A DNA stretch of 24,674 nucleotides. Origin: DASVDK01 sp036381125 [NCBI: Thermodesulfobacteriota bacterium]. Lineage in GTDB: Bacteria; DASVDK01. The stretch is from assembly GCA_036381125.1 (NCBI GenBank), contig DASVDK010000274.1:1-24674 (forward strand), in the 5' to 3' direction. Positions 15,103 to 23,296 of the stretch are shown in pieces. Positions within the stretch are counted from its first letter, which is position 1. Each line of letters starts with the position of its first letter. A program made the position numbers and the translations under genes. The notes under the pieces were generated by a model. That model was not told where the DNA came from, made no database searches, and was given only the letters and a program-made list of their open reading frames with translations.

Positions 15103-15609
15103 GTGAACACCTACGTCAACTTCGTCGACAAGCTGAACGAGATCGTCGGGAAGGCGATCGCGTGGCTGATCCTGCCGCTCGTCTTCTCGCTCGGCTACGA
15201 GGTGGTCGTCCGGTACATCTTCGGGGCGCCGACGACCTGGGCCTTCGACACGAGCTACATCCTCTACGGGACCATGTTCATGCTGGCCGCCCCGTTCACG
15301 CTCTCGGTCGGCGGGCACGTCCGGGGCGACATGCTCTACCGCCTCTGGCCGGTCCGGGTCCAGGCCGCCCTGGACCTCATCCTCTACCTCGCGGTCTTCT
15401 TCCCGCCGATGCTCGCCATGCTCTACATCGGGTGGGACTACGGCTACTACTCGTACTCGATCGGCGAGCGCTCCGCGTCGAGCCCGGGCGGGCCGATCAT
15501 CTGGCCGCTCAAGATGGTCATCCCGATCACGGCGTTCCTCATGCTGCTCCAGGGGGCGGCGCAGGTGATCCGCTGCGTACGGGCGATTCGCCGGGGGAGC
15601 TGGGAATGA
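15103..15609 (+). CDS. dctQ: TRAP transporter small membrane subunit DctQ
   Basis: 168 residues from GTG 15103, with GGGAGG at 15085-15090; a longer in-frame GTG start at 15058 would add a Cys/Arg-rich stretch and falls after the hairpin arm. Four transmembrane helices are visible: AIAWLILPLVFSLGYEVVVR, TSYILYGTMFMLAAPFTLSV, LDLILYLAVFFPPMLAMLYI and MVIPITAFLMLLQGAAQVI. GYEVVVRYIFGAPTTWAFD is the characteristic DctQ first-helix/loop segment. The stop overlaps the dctM start (ATGA), so translation is coupled. It partners DctM in the Na+-driven symporter core. Confidence 0.93.
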   Translation: MNTYVNFVDKLNEIVGKAIAWLILPLVFSLGYEVVVRYIFGAPTTWAFDTSYILYGTMFMLAAPFTLSVGGHVRGDMLYRLWPVRVQAALDLILYLAVFFPPMLAMLYIGWDYGYYSYSIGERSASSPGGPIIWPLKMVIPITAFLMLLQGAAQVIRCVRAIRRGSWE

Positions 15610-16925
15610 CCAACCCGCAGCTCGGCGTCCTGATGCTCTGCCTGCTGGTCCCCGCCATCTTCCTCGGCTTCCCCACCGTCTTCACGCTCCTCGCCCTCGG
15701 CTTCTTCTTCGGGTACATGGGTTTCGGCAGCCTGGTGTACGACCTGATGGTCACGCGGGCCTACCAGGTGATGAGCACGGACGTGCTCGTGGCCGTCCCG
15801 CTCTTCATCTTCATGGGCTACGTGCTCGAGCGCTCGGGCGTGCTCGACCGGCTCTTCCGGGCCATTCAGGTCGCCATGGGCCCCGTCCGCGGATCGCTCG
15901 CGCTGGCGACGCTCGCGACGTGCACGATTTTCGCGACGGCCACCGGGATCATCGGCGCGTCGGTGACCCTGATGGGCCTCCTCGCGATGCCGGCCATGAT
16001 GCGGGCCCGGTACGACGTGAAGCTCTCGGCCGGCGTCATCGTCGCGGGCGGCTGCCTCGGCATCCTGATCCCGCCGAGCGTGCTCCTGATCCTCTACGGG
16101 GCAACGGCCGGCGTCTCGGTCGTCCAGCTCTACGCCGCCGCCTTCCTCCCGGGGCTCCTGCTGTCGGCGCTCTACTTCCTCTACGTCTTCACCCGCTGCT
16201 TGATCAAACCGGAGCTCGGACCTCCTCTGCCCAAGTCCGAGCGGGACTACCCGCCGGGCAAGATCATCCTGATGCTGATCACGTCGGTCCTGCCGATCTC
16301 GCTGCTGATCCTCGCGGTCCTCGGGACGATCGTGTTCGGCCTCGCGGCGCCGACGGAAGCGGCCGCGATGGGGGCCATCGGCGCGCTGATCCTGAGCCTT
16401 GCCTACCGGAGCCTCAACTGGCCGACGCTCAAGGCCGCCGTCATCCAGAACGCTCAGACCTCCAGCATGGTGCTCTTCCTGCTCGTCGGGTCGAGCCTCT
16501 TCGCGGCGGTCTTCGCGCGGCTCGGCGGGGCGCAGGTGATCGGCGACTTCCTGCTCGGGCTCGGCCTGTCGGCGGAGGGCTTCCTCTGGCTGACGATGTT
16601 CATCATCTTCCTCCTCGGCTGGCCGCTCGAGTGGACCGAGATCATCATCATCTTCGTCCCGCTCTTCGTGCCGCTCCTCGCGACGTTCCAGATCGACCCG
16701 ATCTGGTACGCGATCCTCGTGGCGCTGAACCTCCAGACGGCGTTCCTCTCGCCGCCGGTGGCGATGGCGGCGTTCTACCTGAAGGGGGTGTCGCCCCCGG
16801 AGGTGACGCTGACGCAGATCTACTGGGGGATGGTGCCGTTCATGATGATCCAGATCCTCGCGCTGGTGCTCGTGTTCTTCTTCCCCGAGATCGCGCTCTG
16901 GCTGCCGCGGCTGGTGTACGGGTAG
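15606..16925 (+). CDS. dctM: TRAP transporter large permease subunit DctM
   Basis: 439 residues, the normal DctM length, starting at ATG 15606, which overlaps the dctQ TGA by four bases. It has a dozen or so hydrophobic helices. Family landmarks include VAVPLFIFMGYVLERSGVLD, the ATATGIIGASVTLMGLLAMP region, IVAGGCLGILIPPSVLLILY (the conserved GILIPPS hairpin), and a matching second-half repeat with AAPTEAAAMGAIGALIL and LNLQTAFLSPPVAMAAFYLK. These two inverted halves carry the Na+ sites in this superfamily. It forms the carboxylate channel fed by DctP. A weak hairpin at 16939-16956 may end the operon. Confidence 0.95.
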   Translation: MTNPQLGVLMLCLLVPAIFLGFPTVFTLLALGFFFGYMGFGSLVYDLMVTRAYQVMSTDVLVAVPLFIFMGYVLERSGVLDRLFRAIQVAMGPVRGSLALATLATCTIFATATGIIGASVTLMGLLAMPAMMRARYDVKLSAGVIVAGGCLGILIPPSVLLILYGATAGVSVVQLYAAAFLPGLLLSALYFLYVFTRCLIKPELGPPLPKSERDYPPGKIILMLITSVLPISLLILAVLGTIVFGLAAPTEAAAMGAIGALILSLAYRSLNWPTLKAAVIQNAQTSSMVLFLLVGSSLFAAVFARLGGAQVIGDFLLGLGLSAEGFLWLTMFIIFLLGWPLEWTEIIIIFVPLFVPLLATFQIDPIWYAILVALNLQTAFLSPPVAMAAFYLKGVSPPEVTLTQIYWGMVPFMMIQILALVLVFFFPEIALWLPRLVYG

Positions 16926-17283
16926 GGTCTGTCGGCAGAGGCCGGTTGCCGGACCTGGCGGAACGCGGCGGCCGGCGGACGCCGCGACGCGGCAGATCGG
17001 GCCTGGTGGTTCGGGGGCCGCGAGCCGCGCCGCCGGCACCGGAGCGTTGAGGCGGGCCCAAGGCCCGGGCGCCGTGACGCCGGTCCCTGGGCGGCATGCC
17101 GGGACAGGAGCCGTACCGTCCCACGCCGAGCGGGGACGGTCGAACGACCTGACGACGTGGCGCGGCGGGAGGCCCCTGCCGGAGCGGCGCTCCGAGGCCG
17201 TGCAGCGACATCCTGGGCAGGGGGTCGCGGTCCGTCCGGAGGGAGGCCCGGCTTCGCCGTCCGATGCGAGCGAGAACGGGGAG
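16926..17283. other. Intergenic region between convergent TRAP operon and DUF1207 gene
   Basis: About 358 bases without a credible gene on either strand; frames here are Arg/Pro/Ala noise without ribosome sites. A weak hairpin, AGG-CCGG-TTG-CCGG-(A)-CCT at 16939-16956, starts 14 bases after the dctM stop and may act as a terminator. I see nothing else. Confidence 0.5.
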
Positions 17284-18249
17284 TCAGAAGGCGAAGTAGA
17301 GGCCGATCCCGAAGGTCTCGATCTTCTGATCGAAGAACTGGCCGTACGGGTTGTAGCCGCGCAGGTACGAGAGGAGGAGGCGCAGCCGCCGCGCGGACCT
17401 CGGGCCCGACCACTCGAGCCCCCCCACGAGGCTTGCCGTCACCGCCCAGTCCTGCTGCTGGAACGCCTTGAAGTCGGCGCCGAGGACCGGCGCGATCCGG
17501 ACGTCGCCGAGCGTCGGGCCGGACAACGGCGAGGGGAACCCGGGCCCCCGAAGCTCCAGGCCCCACTGGGCGCCGAACAGATCGAGCGACGACGGCTCCT
17601 TGTTCACCAGCACGCTGCCGCCGCCGTAGAGGCGCCACCAGCGGCGCTCGACCGACACGAGGGCGTCGATCGCCTCGAAGCTCAGGTTCACCCGCTCGAC
17701 GCCGGGGTTGCCGAGGAGGAACTCGTCGCCGAGGTGGCTGCTCTGGTGGAAGAGGCGCAGCCGCGCCGACCAGAGCCCCCGCCGGAACGAGACCGGGATG
17801 CCGACCAGGTAGTCGGCGTTCAGGAGGTCGGACGACGACTCGTGAAGGTGAAACTGGGCGAAGACCGCCCCGGTGAGCCCCACCTGCACGCCGTCGCAGC
17901 CCTGGCGGCGCAGACCCCAGAGGCCGAAGTACTCCCCGAACCCGACGAATCCCGCGTTGAACGTCTCGCCCGTCGCCCGGCCGTGGAGCCGCTGGTACGC
18001 GGCGTAGAACTGCGGCTGCTTCGGGTCGGCGAGAAGCGGGCGGAAGATGTCGTCGCCCGGGAAGGGGGCCGGGACGAAACGGCCCTCGCCCCGCGAGGCG
18101 GGGCGATCCTCGGTCGTGAGGTAGCGGCAGTCGGCCCGCACGGCGTCGCGATCCGCGAGATCCGGGACGACCGGCTCCCCGGCCGCCCCGGCGCCAGAGG
18201 CGAGGAGACAGGCGGCCGCCAGGAGGAGCGCCGCCGCGGCGCGGCTCAT
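17284..18249 (-). CDS. DUF1207 family protein, probable outer-membrane beta-barrel
   Basis: 321 residues from ATG 18249. Residues 1 to about 23 form a signal peptide (MSRAAAALLLAAACLLASGA). The body matches the DUF1207 pattern: FRPLLADPKQPQFYAAYQRL, FGEYFGLWGL, DYLVGIPVSFRRG, and the hallmark LRLFHQSSHLGDEFLL near residue 170. It has alternating strand-like segments and a C-terminal GIGLYFAF ending in Phe, as outer-membrane barrels do. Function of the family is unknown; barrel insertion is inferred. The start overlaps the stop of the upstream VOC gene by four bases, so it is the last gene of a coupled trio with ubiX. Confidence 0.88.
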   Translation of the reverse strand: MSRAAAALLLAAACLLASGAGAAGEPVVPDLADRDAVRADCRYLTTEDRPASRGEGRFVPAPFPGDDIFRPLLADPKQPQFYAAYQRLHGRATGETFNAGFVGFGEYFGLWGLRRQGCDGVQVGLTGAVFAQFHLHESSSDLLNADYLVGIPVSFRRGLWSARLRLFHQSSHLGDEFLLGNPGVERVNLSFEAIDALVSVERRWWRLYGGGSVLVNKEPSSLDLFGAQWGLELRGPGFPSPLSGPTLGDVRIAPVLGADFKAFQQQDWAVTASLVGGLEWSGPRSARRLRLLLSYLRGYNPYGQFFDQKIETFGIGLYFAF

Positions 18250-18632
18250 GCGCCGGCCCCGATCTCCACCGCGTAGCCGTCCGGGTCCTCGACGATCGCG
18301 AAGCGCCCGCCCCAGGGCGCCTCGGTCGGCCCCACGACGAGCCTCCCGCCGGCCTCCACGGCGGCCGCCGCTCGGGCGTCGACGTCGCGCGTGCGGAAGG
18401 TCAGGTAGACGCCCCAGCCGCGCCTCGCCGGCTCCTCCGGAATGCCCCATCGGGGCCGTTCGGCTTCCGGCAGGTCGACGTGCAGCGTGAGGGCCGCGCC
18501 GTCCCACGCGAACCGGACCTCGTGCGCCGAGGCCTTCTCCGGCGCGCGGCCGGCGAGCGCCTCGTAGAAGCGGCGCGAGCGCGCGAGGTCCCGAACGAGG
18601 AGGAAGACCGACCGCAGCGCGGCGCCGCTCAT
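18246..18632 (-). CDS. VOC (glyoxalase/bleomycin-resistance-like) family protein
   Basis: 128 residues, starting at ATG 18632, which overlaps the ubiX stop. It shows the two beta-alpha-beta-beta-beta halves of a VOC domain: SVFLLVRDLARSRRFYEALA...VRFAWDGAALTLHVD and GVYLTFRTRDVDARAAAAVE...GRFAIVEDPDGYAVEIG. The C-terminal Glu in VEIG is the usual metal ligand. The N-terminal position that is normally His is Ser (LRSVFLLV), so metal binding may be altered. Substrate unknown; VOC proteins range from lyases and dioxygenases to binding proteins. Four-base overlaps on both sides tie it to ubiX and the DUF1207 gene. Confidence 0.88.
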   Translation of the reverse strand: MSGAALRSVFLLVRDLARSRRFYEALAGRAPEKASAHEVRFAWDGAALTLHVDLPEAERPRWGIPEEPARRGWGVYLTFRTRDVDARAAAAVEAGGRLVVGPTEAPWGGRFAIVEDPDGYAVEIGAGA

Positions 18633-19234
18633 GACCCCGACCGCTCGCGCGCGCCGAGCCCGCCGGTCCACGGGGTGACCAGCCCGCTCTCGAGACCGAC
18701 GAGCGCGAGCGCCCGGCCGACCGTGTGGTCCACGACGTCGGCGAGGCTCGCGGGACGGGTGTAGAAGGCCGGCACGGGGGGCATCACGATCGCGCCCGCC
18801 TCGGTGGCGGCCAGCATGGCGGCCAGGTGACCGCGGTGGAGCGGCGTCTCGCGCACGAGGAGGACGAGCCGGCGTCGCTCCTTGAGCGTCACGTCCGCCG
18901 CCCGGCCGACGAGGGTGTCGGCGAGGCAATAGGCGATCTGCGACAGCGTGTGGATGGAGCAGGGGGCCACGATCATGCCCGCCGTCGCGAACGACCCGCT
19001 CGCGATCGGCGCCCCGATGTCCTCGGGGCGGTGCACGGCATGGGCGAGCGCCCGGACGTCGCGCGGCGTTCGATCGGTCTCCTCGACGATGGTCCGCTCG
19101 CCCGCCTTGGTGACGACGAGGTGGCTCTCCACGCCGGGCAGGCCGCGGACGACCTCGAGCAGGCGGACGCCGTAGATCGCGCCGGAGGCGCCGGTGATGG
19201 CGACGACGAGTCGCACGGGGGACGCAGCGCTCAT
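18629..19234 (-). CDS. ubiX: UbiX-type flavin prenyltransferase
   Basis: 201 residues from ATG 19234. It makes prenylated FMN, the cofactor of UbiD-type decarboxylases, from reduced FMN and dimethylallyl phosphate. The flavin-binding loop TGASGAIYG is at 14-22. Further family marks are IASGSFATAGMIVAPCSIHT, LSQIAYCLADTLVGRAADVT, LKERRRLVLLVRETPLHRGH and AIVMPPVPAFYTRP; the length is normal. No ubiD is in the window, so the cofactor must serve an enzyme encoded elsewhere. It leads a translationally coupled trio (ubiX, VOC, DUF1207). The upstream gap to the divergent PfpI gene holds the tandem hairpin repeat at 19285-19312. Confidence 0.93.
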   Translation of the reverse strand: MSAASPVRLVVAITGASGAIYGVRLLEVVRGLPGVESHLVVTKAGERTIVEETDRTPRDVRALAHAVHRPEDIGAPIASGSFATAGMIVAPCSIHTLSQIAYCLADTLVGRAADVTLKERRRLVLLVRETPLHRGHLAAMLAATEAGAIVMPPVPAFYTRPASLADVVDHTVGRALALVGLESGLVTPWTGGLGARERSGS

Positions 19235-19284
19235 GGCGCTCAAGCCTACCTCGGAAGCGCGCCGGACGGCATGCCGCGGGCGAC

Positions 19285-19312
19285 GGCGGCAATCCGCCGG
19301 CGGCAATCCGCC
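19285..19312. repeat. Two tandem copies of a 14-nt hairpin unit
   Basis: GGCGGCAATCCGCC occurs at 19285-19298 and again at 19299-19312, followed by a partial GGCGGC. Each unit is self-complementary (GGCGG-CAAT-CCGCC). It lies between the divergent ubiX and PfpI genes, so it could be a duplicated operator or a local slippage product. Confidence 0.7.
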
Positions 19313-19382
19313 GGCGGCGTCGGCACGTCGCTCGCAACCTCCAGGCGACATCGCGATCACCACGAAAGGGGTACATGCCGAC

Positions 19383-20057
19383 ATGGCCAACGAACTCAAG
19401 GGGCGCAAGGTTGCGATCCTCGCGACGGACGGCGTCGAGCAGGTGGAACTCACCGAGCCGCGCGCGGCGCTCCAGCAGGCAGGCGCCGACACCCATCTCG
19501 TCGCCCCGAAGGGGGGCTCGATCCAGGGCTTCCATCACCTCGACAAGGGCGACGCCTTGCGCGTGGACCGCACGCTCGATCAGGTCGGCGCGGCCGAGTA
19601 CGACGCGCTGCTCCTGCCCGGCGGCGTCGCCAACCCCGACGCGCTCAGGATGGACGAGCGCGCCGTCGCGTTCGTGCGCGACTTCGCCGAGGCCGGCAAG
19701 CCGATCGCGGCGATCTGCCACGCCCCCTGGATGCTCGTCGAGGCCGGCGTCGTGCGGGGGCGCACGCTCACGTCGTGGCCGAGCCTCGAGACCGACATCC
19801 GCAACGCGGGCGGGACCTGGGTCGACGAGGAGGTCCACACCGACCGGGGCCTCGTGACCAGCCGGAAGCCGGCCGACATCCCGGCCTTCAGCCGCAAGAT
19901 GATCGAGGAATTCGCCGAGGGGCGGCACGACCGACGCGCGCGCGCCGGCGAGGCGGCGGGCCAGAAGCGCTACGACGAGGCCGTCGAGGAGTCGTTCCCC
20001 GCGAGCGACGCCCCCTCGACCTCGCCGGTCACGTCCGTCGGCGAGCCCGGCCGCTAG
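19383..20057 (+). CDS. DJ-1/PfpI (YhbO-like) protein with ESFPASD tail
   Basis: 224 residues from ATG 19383, with a GAAAGGGG stretch upstream as a weak ribosome site. Residues 8 to about 180 are a complete PfpI-type domain: VAILATDGVEQVELTEPRAA (conserved Glu19), GAAEYDALLLPGGVANPDAL, and the nucleophile elbow PIAAICHAPWMLVEA with Cys112-His113. Members act as stress-protective deglycase/glyoxalase-like or chaperone proteins; the exact activity is debated. After the domain comes a basic linker and a tail, YDEAVEESFPASDAPS. ESFPASD-type tails recur, as far as I recall, at the ends of unrelated small bacterial proteins and may be an independent motif. The 3' end overlaps the convergent PfkB gene by 29 bases. 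Confidence 0.9.
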   Translation: MANELKGRKVAILATDGVEQVELTEPRAALQQAGADTHLVAPKGGSIQGFHHLDKGDALRVDRTLDQVGAAEYDALLLPGGVANPDALRMDERAVAFVRDFAEAGKPIAAICHAPWMLVEAGVVRGRTLTSWPSLETDIRNAGGTWVDEEVHTDRGLVTSRKPADIPAFSRKMIEEFAEGRHDRRARAGEAAGQKRYDEAVEESFPASDAPSTSPVTSVGEPGR

Positions 20058-21021
20058 ACGCTCGCGCCGGGGCCGCCGCGTCGGCGTCGAGCGGCCGCAG
20101 CAGCACGCGGCTCGCGAGCCGCTCGATGTCGTCGCGCCGCCCCGTGCCGAGCCCGCGCCGCGTCACGTTGAGGGCGCCGGCCGCGGCGCCCAGGCGCAGC
20201 GCCGACTCCACGTCGAGCCCCCAGGCCAGCGCGGCGGCGACGGCCGCCGTCATGGCGTCGCCCGGCCCCCTCGGCTCGACCGCCTCGCAGCGCGGCGGCA
20301 CGACCTCGATCACGCGTCCCCCCACCGCGGCGAGCGCCGGCTTGCCGGCCCGCGTGAGGAGCACGTCGCGGGCGCCCCCGTTGCGCAGCCGGCCGATCCC
20401 TCTGACCAGCGCCGCCTCGGACTCCCCGTCGGCGTAGCCCCCCTCGATCACTTCGCGGTGGCTCACCTTGAGGAGGTCGATGCCCCCGGCGAGCGCGCCG
20501 GCGAGCGCGTCGCCGGCGAGGTCGGCGACGACGACGGCGCCGTTGGCCCTGAGGTCCCGGGCCAGTCGCCGGAAGGCGCTCGGGGGGAGCGAGGCGGCGA
20601 GCGCGCCGGAGGCGTGTGCGACGCCGGTCAGCGCCACCACGCCCGCCTCGATCCCGCTCGTCAGGGCGAGCCCGTACAGCTCGTCGAGCTCGTGGCGGCT
20701 GAGCGTCGGGCTCGGGAACTCGAGCATCGGCCGGCGCTGGCCGCCGCGGCGGTCGTGGACGTACGCCCCGTTGGCCCCCTGCATCCCGACCCCCCGCACC
20801 TCGATCCCCTCCGCCTCGACGAGCGCCGGCAGGACTCGCCCCGTCTCTCCACCGAAGGCGGCGCAGAGCACGGTGCGGACCCCCAGCCGTGCGGCCATGC
20901 GCGCGACCCAGAAGCCCTGCCCCCCGGCGTGGACGTGCAGCTCGTCTCCGGAGGCGCCGGCCTCGACCGTCACGGTGAGGAAGGGGATCGGTGCCACTAC
21001 GCACAGCATCTGCTCGCGCAT
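20029..21021 (-). CDS. PfkB-family carbohydrate/nucleoside kinase
   Basis: 330 residues from ATG 21021 (MREQMLCVV); an ATG at 21009 is equally possible and neither has a clear ribosome site. The PfkB fold shows the N-terminal sugar-site motif [20 protein letters not shown], central [20 protein letters not shown] with [17 protein letters not shown], and the C-terminal signature [20 protein letters not shown]. The catalytic base Asp255 is present, within GPGD rather than the usual GAGD. Family members phosphorylate hydroxymethyl groups of sugars or nucleosides with ATP; the substrate cannot be assigned, though the N-terminal motif resembles 1-phosphofructokinase-like members. It overlaps the PfpI gene tail to tail and is divergent from the c-di-GMP gene. 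Confidence 0.88.
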   Translation of the reverse strand: MREQMLCVVAPIPFLTVTVEAGASGDELHVHAGGQGFWVARMAARLGVRTVLCAAFGGETGRVLPALVEAEGIEVRGVGMQGANGAYVHDRRGGQRRPMLEFPSPTLSRHELDELYGLALTSGIEAGVVALTGVAHASGALAASLPPSAFRRLARDLRANGAVVVADLAGDALAGALAGGIDLLKVSHREVIEGGYADGESEAALVRGIGRLRNGGARDVLLTRAGKPALAAVGGRVIEVVPPRCEAVEPRGPGDAMTAAVAAALAWGLDVESALRLGAAAGALNVTRRGLGTGRRDDIERLASRVLLRPLDADAAAPARASSGRARRRT

Positions 21022-21062
21022 GCCGGCTGTCGAAGCAACGGTGGTGCCGTCGCGGGCGTGAG

Positions 21063-21124
21063 CGGCGGCGCCGGGAGGCGCCGCCGAGGCGAGCGGCCGC
21101 ATGGCCGGCCGGGCACTGCCGGCC
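21063..21124. promoter_or_regulatory. Two strong hairpins in the divergent PfkB / GGDEF-EAL gap
   Basis: CGGCGGCGCC (21063-21072) pairs with GGCGCCGCCG (21077-21086) around GGGA. GGCCGGC (21103-21109) pairs with GCCGGCC (21118-21124). Further on, TGAC-GCGT-GTCA (21184-21195) and GGGTC-GCCT-GACCC add symmetry. The roughly 290-bp gap has no gene of its own. The dyad at 21184-21195 is the most operator-like; the hairpins may structure either leader. Confidence 0.4.
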
Positions 21125-21314
21125 CGTGGGGCGGGCGCAGGCGCCCGAGACCGGGGCTCAGAGCGGGTCGCCTGACCCGTGTATGACGCGTGTCATCAAT
21201 CGTTCACGCACGGAGCGGGCGACGTGTCGTACAGACGCCTGGACTGGCGGCTCCGCGCCCCCGCGCGGGTACCGCGGCGAGATCGGTACCGGAGGCCCGA
21301 CTTTCACGCGACCC

Positions 21315-23132
21315 ATGACGACAGCCCTGGTGCCCTTGGGAGACGGGCGCGCCGCGGCCCGCGCCTCGCGAGAGACGAGTCCCGACGCCGCTGCGGTCGA
21401 CACCGCGCGCGCGCTCCTCGTCCCGGTGCCGCCGGTGCGCCCCGACGCCCCGAGCGAGGCGGTCTACGAGCTGTTCGCGTCGGACCCGACGCTGCACGCC
21501 ATCCCGGTCGTCGAGGACGAGCGGCCGGCCGGGCTCGTGGACCGACACCGGCTGCTCGAGCTGTTCGCGCAGCGGTACTCGCGGGAACTCTACGCGCAGC
21601 AGCCGATCGCCGCGTTCATGGACCGCACGCCGATCGTGGTCGACGCCGACACGTCGCTCGACGACCTCTCGCGCATCGTCACCGATACCGACGCGCAGCA
21701 CGCCTACCAGGGGTTCATCGTGACGGTGGGCGGGCGGTACGCCGGCATGGGCACCATCCATCGCCTCATGCGCGAGATCACCGAGCGCAAGCAGGCACAG
21801 CTCTATTACCTGGCGCACCACGACGGGCTCACCGGCCTGCCGAACCGGCAGCTCTTCATCGAGCGGCTGGGGCAGGCGATCGCGCGGGCGGAGGGGACCG
21901 AGCACATCGTCGCGCTCCTCTTCGTCGACCTCGATCGCTTCAAGATGGTGAACGACACGCTCGGCCATCCCGCGGGCGACGCGCTGCTCAGATCGGTGGC
22001 CGACCGGGTGCGCGGCGTCGTGCGCAAGGAGGACACCGTCGCCCGCGTGGGCGGCGACGAGTTCAACGTGGTGCTGACCGGTCTCGAGCAGCCGGCGCAC
22101 GCCGCGGCGGTGGCGCAGCGGATCGTCGACGAGCTGTCGCGGGTGCACGTGATCGACGGCCACGAGCTGTACGTGACCTGCAGCATCGGCATCAGCATCT
22201 ACCCCACCGACGGCGCCGACGTCGACACGCTCATCAAGACCGCCGACGCCGCCCTCTACCACGCCAAGGACCAGCGCAACAACTGCGTCTTCTTCACCGC
22301 CGCGATGGCGGCCGGGCCGCGCGTCCGCCCGGGCTTCGACGTCGCCCTGCGGAAGGCGCTCGAGCGAGACGAGTTCCTGCTCCACTACCAGCCGCGGGTC
22401 GACCTGCGGACCGGGAAGGTGAACGGCATGGAGGCCCTGATCCGCTGGAAGCACCCGGAGATGGGGCTGGTGCCGCCCATGGAGTTCATCCCGCTGGCGG
22501 AGGAGACGGGGCTGATCGTGGCGATCGGCGAGTGGGTCCTGCGGACGGCCTGTGCGCAGGCCCGCGCCTGGCAGGCGGCGGGGCTGCCGGCGCTGCGCGT
22601 CGCGGTGAACCTCTCGGCCCGCCAGGTCCACCGCAAGAACTTCGTCGGCATGGTCGCGCAGGTGCTCGAGGAGACGGGGCTCGATCCGAGCTGCCTCGAA
22701 CTCGAGCTGACCGAGAGCATGATCATGCAGAACACCGACTCGGTCCGCTTCTCGCTCCTCGCCCTGTCCGAGGTCGGCGTGAAGCTCTCCGTCGACGACT
22801 TCGGGACCGGGTACTCGTCGCTCTCCTACCTCAAGCGCTTCCCGATCCACACGCTCAAGATCGACAAGTCGTTCGTCCGCGACGTGACGGTCGACGGCGA
22901 CGACGCCGCCATCGTCACGGCCATCATCGCCATGGCGCACCGGCTCCGGCTGCGCGTCGTGGCCGAGGGGGTGGAGAACGACGGGCAGCTCGAGTTCCTG
23001 CGCCGGTACAACTGCGACGAGATGCAGGGGTATCTCTTCAGCCGCCCCGTCGCGGCCCCCGAGTTCGGCGAGCTGCTCGCGTCCGGGCGTACCCTTGCCC
23101 CCGGCCGCCCGCGCCGCCTCCCGCCCGACTAG
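21315..23132 (+). CDS. CBS-GGDEF-EAL dual c-di-GMP enzyme
   Basis: 605 residues from ATG 21315; an in-frame ATG at 21183 would add 44 residues of low-complexity sequence, and neither start has a good ribosome site. No membrane segment is seen, so it is cytoplasmic. Residues about 40-158 resemble a CBS pair ([40 protein letters not shown]), a probable nucleotide sensor. The GGDEF domain has [20 protein letters not shown], active-site GGDEF at 246-250 and I-site RKED at 237-240. The EAL domain has E373-[46 protein letters not shown] and VVAEGVEN, so the phosphodiesterase residues are intact. Both activities are therefore possible; which one dominates cannot be read from sequence. Confidence 0.93.
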   Translation: MTTALVPLGDGRAAARASRETSPDAAAVDTARALLVPVPPVRPDAPSEAVYELFASDPTLHAIPVVEDERPAGLVDRHRLLELFAQRYSRELYAQQPIAAFMDRTPIVVDADTSLDDLSRIVTDTDAQHAYQGFIVTVGGRYAGMGTIHRLMREITERKQAQLYYLAHHDGLTGLPNRQLFIERLGQAIARAEGTEHIVALLFVDLDRFKMVNDTLGHPAGDALLRSVADRVRGVVRKEDTVARVGGDEFNVVLTGLEQPAHAAAVAQRIVDELSRVHVIDGHELYVTCSIGISIYPTDGADVDTLIKTADAALYHAKDQRNNCVFFTAAMAAGPRVRPGFDVALRKALERDEFLLHYQPRVDLRTGKVNGMEALIRWKHPEMGLVPPMEFIPLAEETGLIVAIGEWVLRTACAQARAWQAAGLPALRVAVNLSARQVHRKNFVGMVAQVLEETGLDPSCLELELTESMIMQNTDSVRFSLLALSEVGVKLSVDDFGTGYSSLSYLKRFPIHTLKIDKSFVRDVTVDGDDAAIVTAIIAMAHRLRLRVVAEGVENDGQLEFLRRYNCDEMQGYLFSRPVAAPEFGELLASGRTLAPGRPRRLPPD

Positions 23133-23296
23133 CGCGCAGTGCACTGCCGAGACGCGCGACGGCGCCTCTCGACGTGGCAGGAGCCTGGCCCTCGCGGGCT
23201 ACGGCGGGCGCCGTCGGCTCGTCACGGGCTCGAGGGGCTGGCGGCAGGGGCCTGGCCGAGGGGCGTGGAAAATGGAAAGACCTGACCCCATGGACA
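23133..23296. other. Gap between convergent GGDEF-EAL and permease genes
   Basis: No gene is visible. The stretch is GC-rich and unstructured apart from the inverted copy of the GGGGTCAGG repeat near its right end. Confidence 0.5.
23267..23289 (-). repeat. Inverted copy of the GGGGTCAGGTCTTTCC repeat
   Basis: This is the exact 23-nt reverse complement of the copy at 5906-5928 (plus strand GGAAAATGGAAAGACC then TGACCCC). It ends seven bases before the stop codon of the permease gene, so it sits between two convergent genes. Confidence 0.85.

Noticed and set aside
15447-17039. 530-residue minus-strand frame opposite dctQM
   Set aside because: Highly charged E/R/D/Q-rich noise, antisense to well-supported membrane proteins.
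16820-17638. Minus-strand gene in the TRAP/DUF1207 gap
   Set aside because: It extends over the ends of two supported genes, has no ribosome site and no protein-like segment.
21183-21314. Extended N-terminus for the GGDEF-EAL protein from ATG 21183
   Set aside because: The added 44 residues are Thr/Arg/Gly-rich, no ribosome site precedes the codon, and the stretch overlaps a dyad that looks regulatory.
21204-23144. 646-residue minus-strand frame opposite the GGDEF-EAL gene
   Set aside because: Shadow of the GC3-rich coding strand; the intact catalytic motifs lie on the plus strand.
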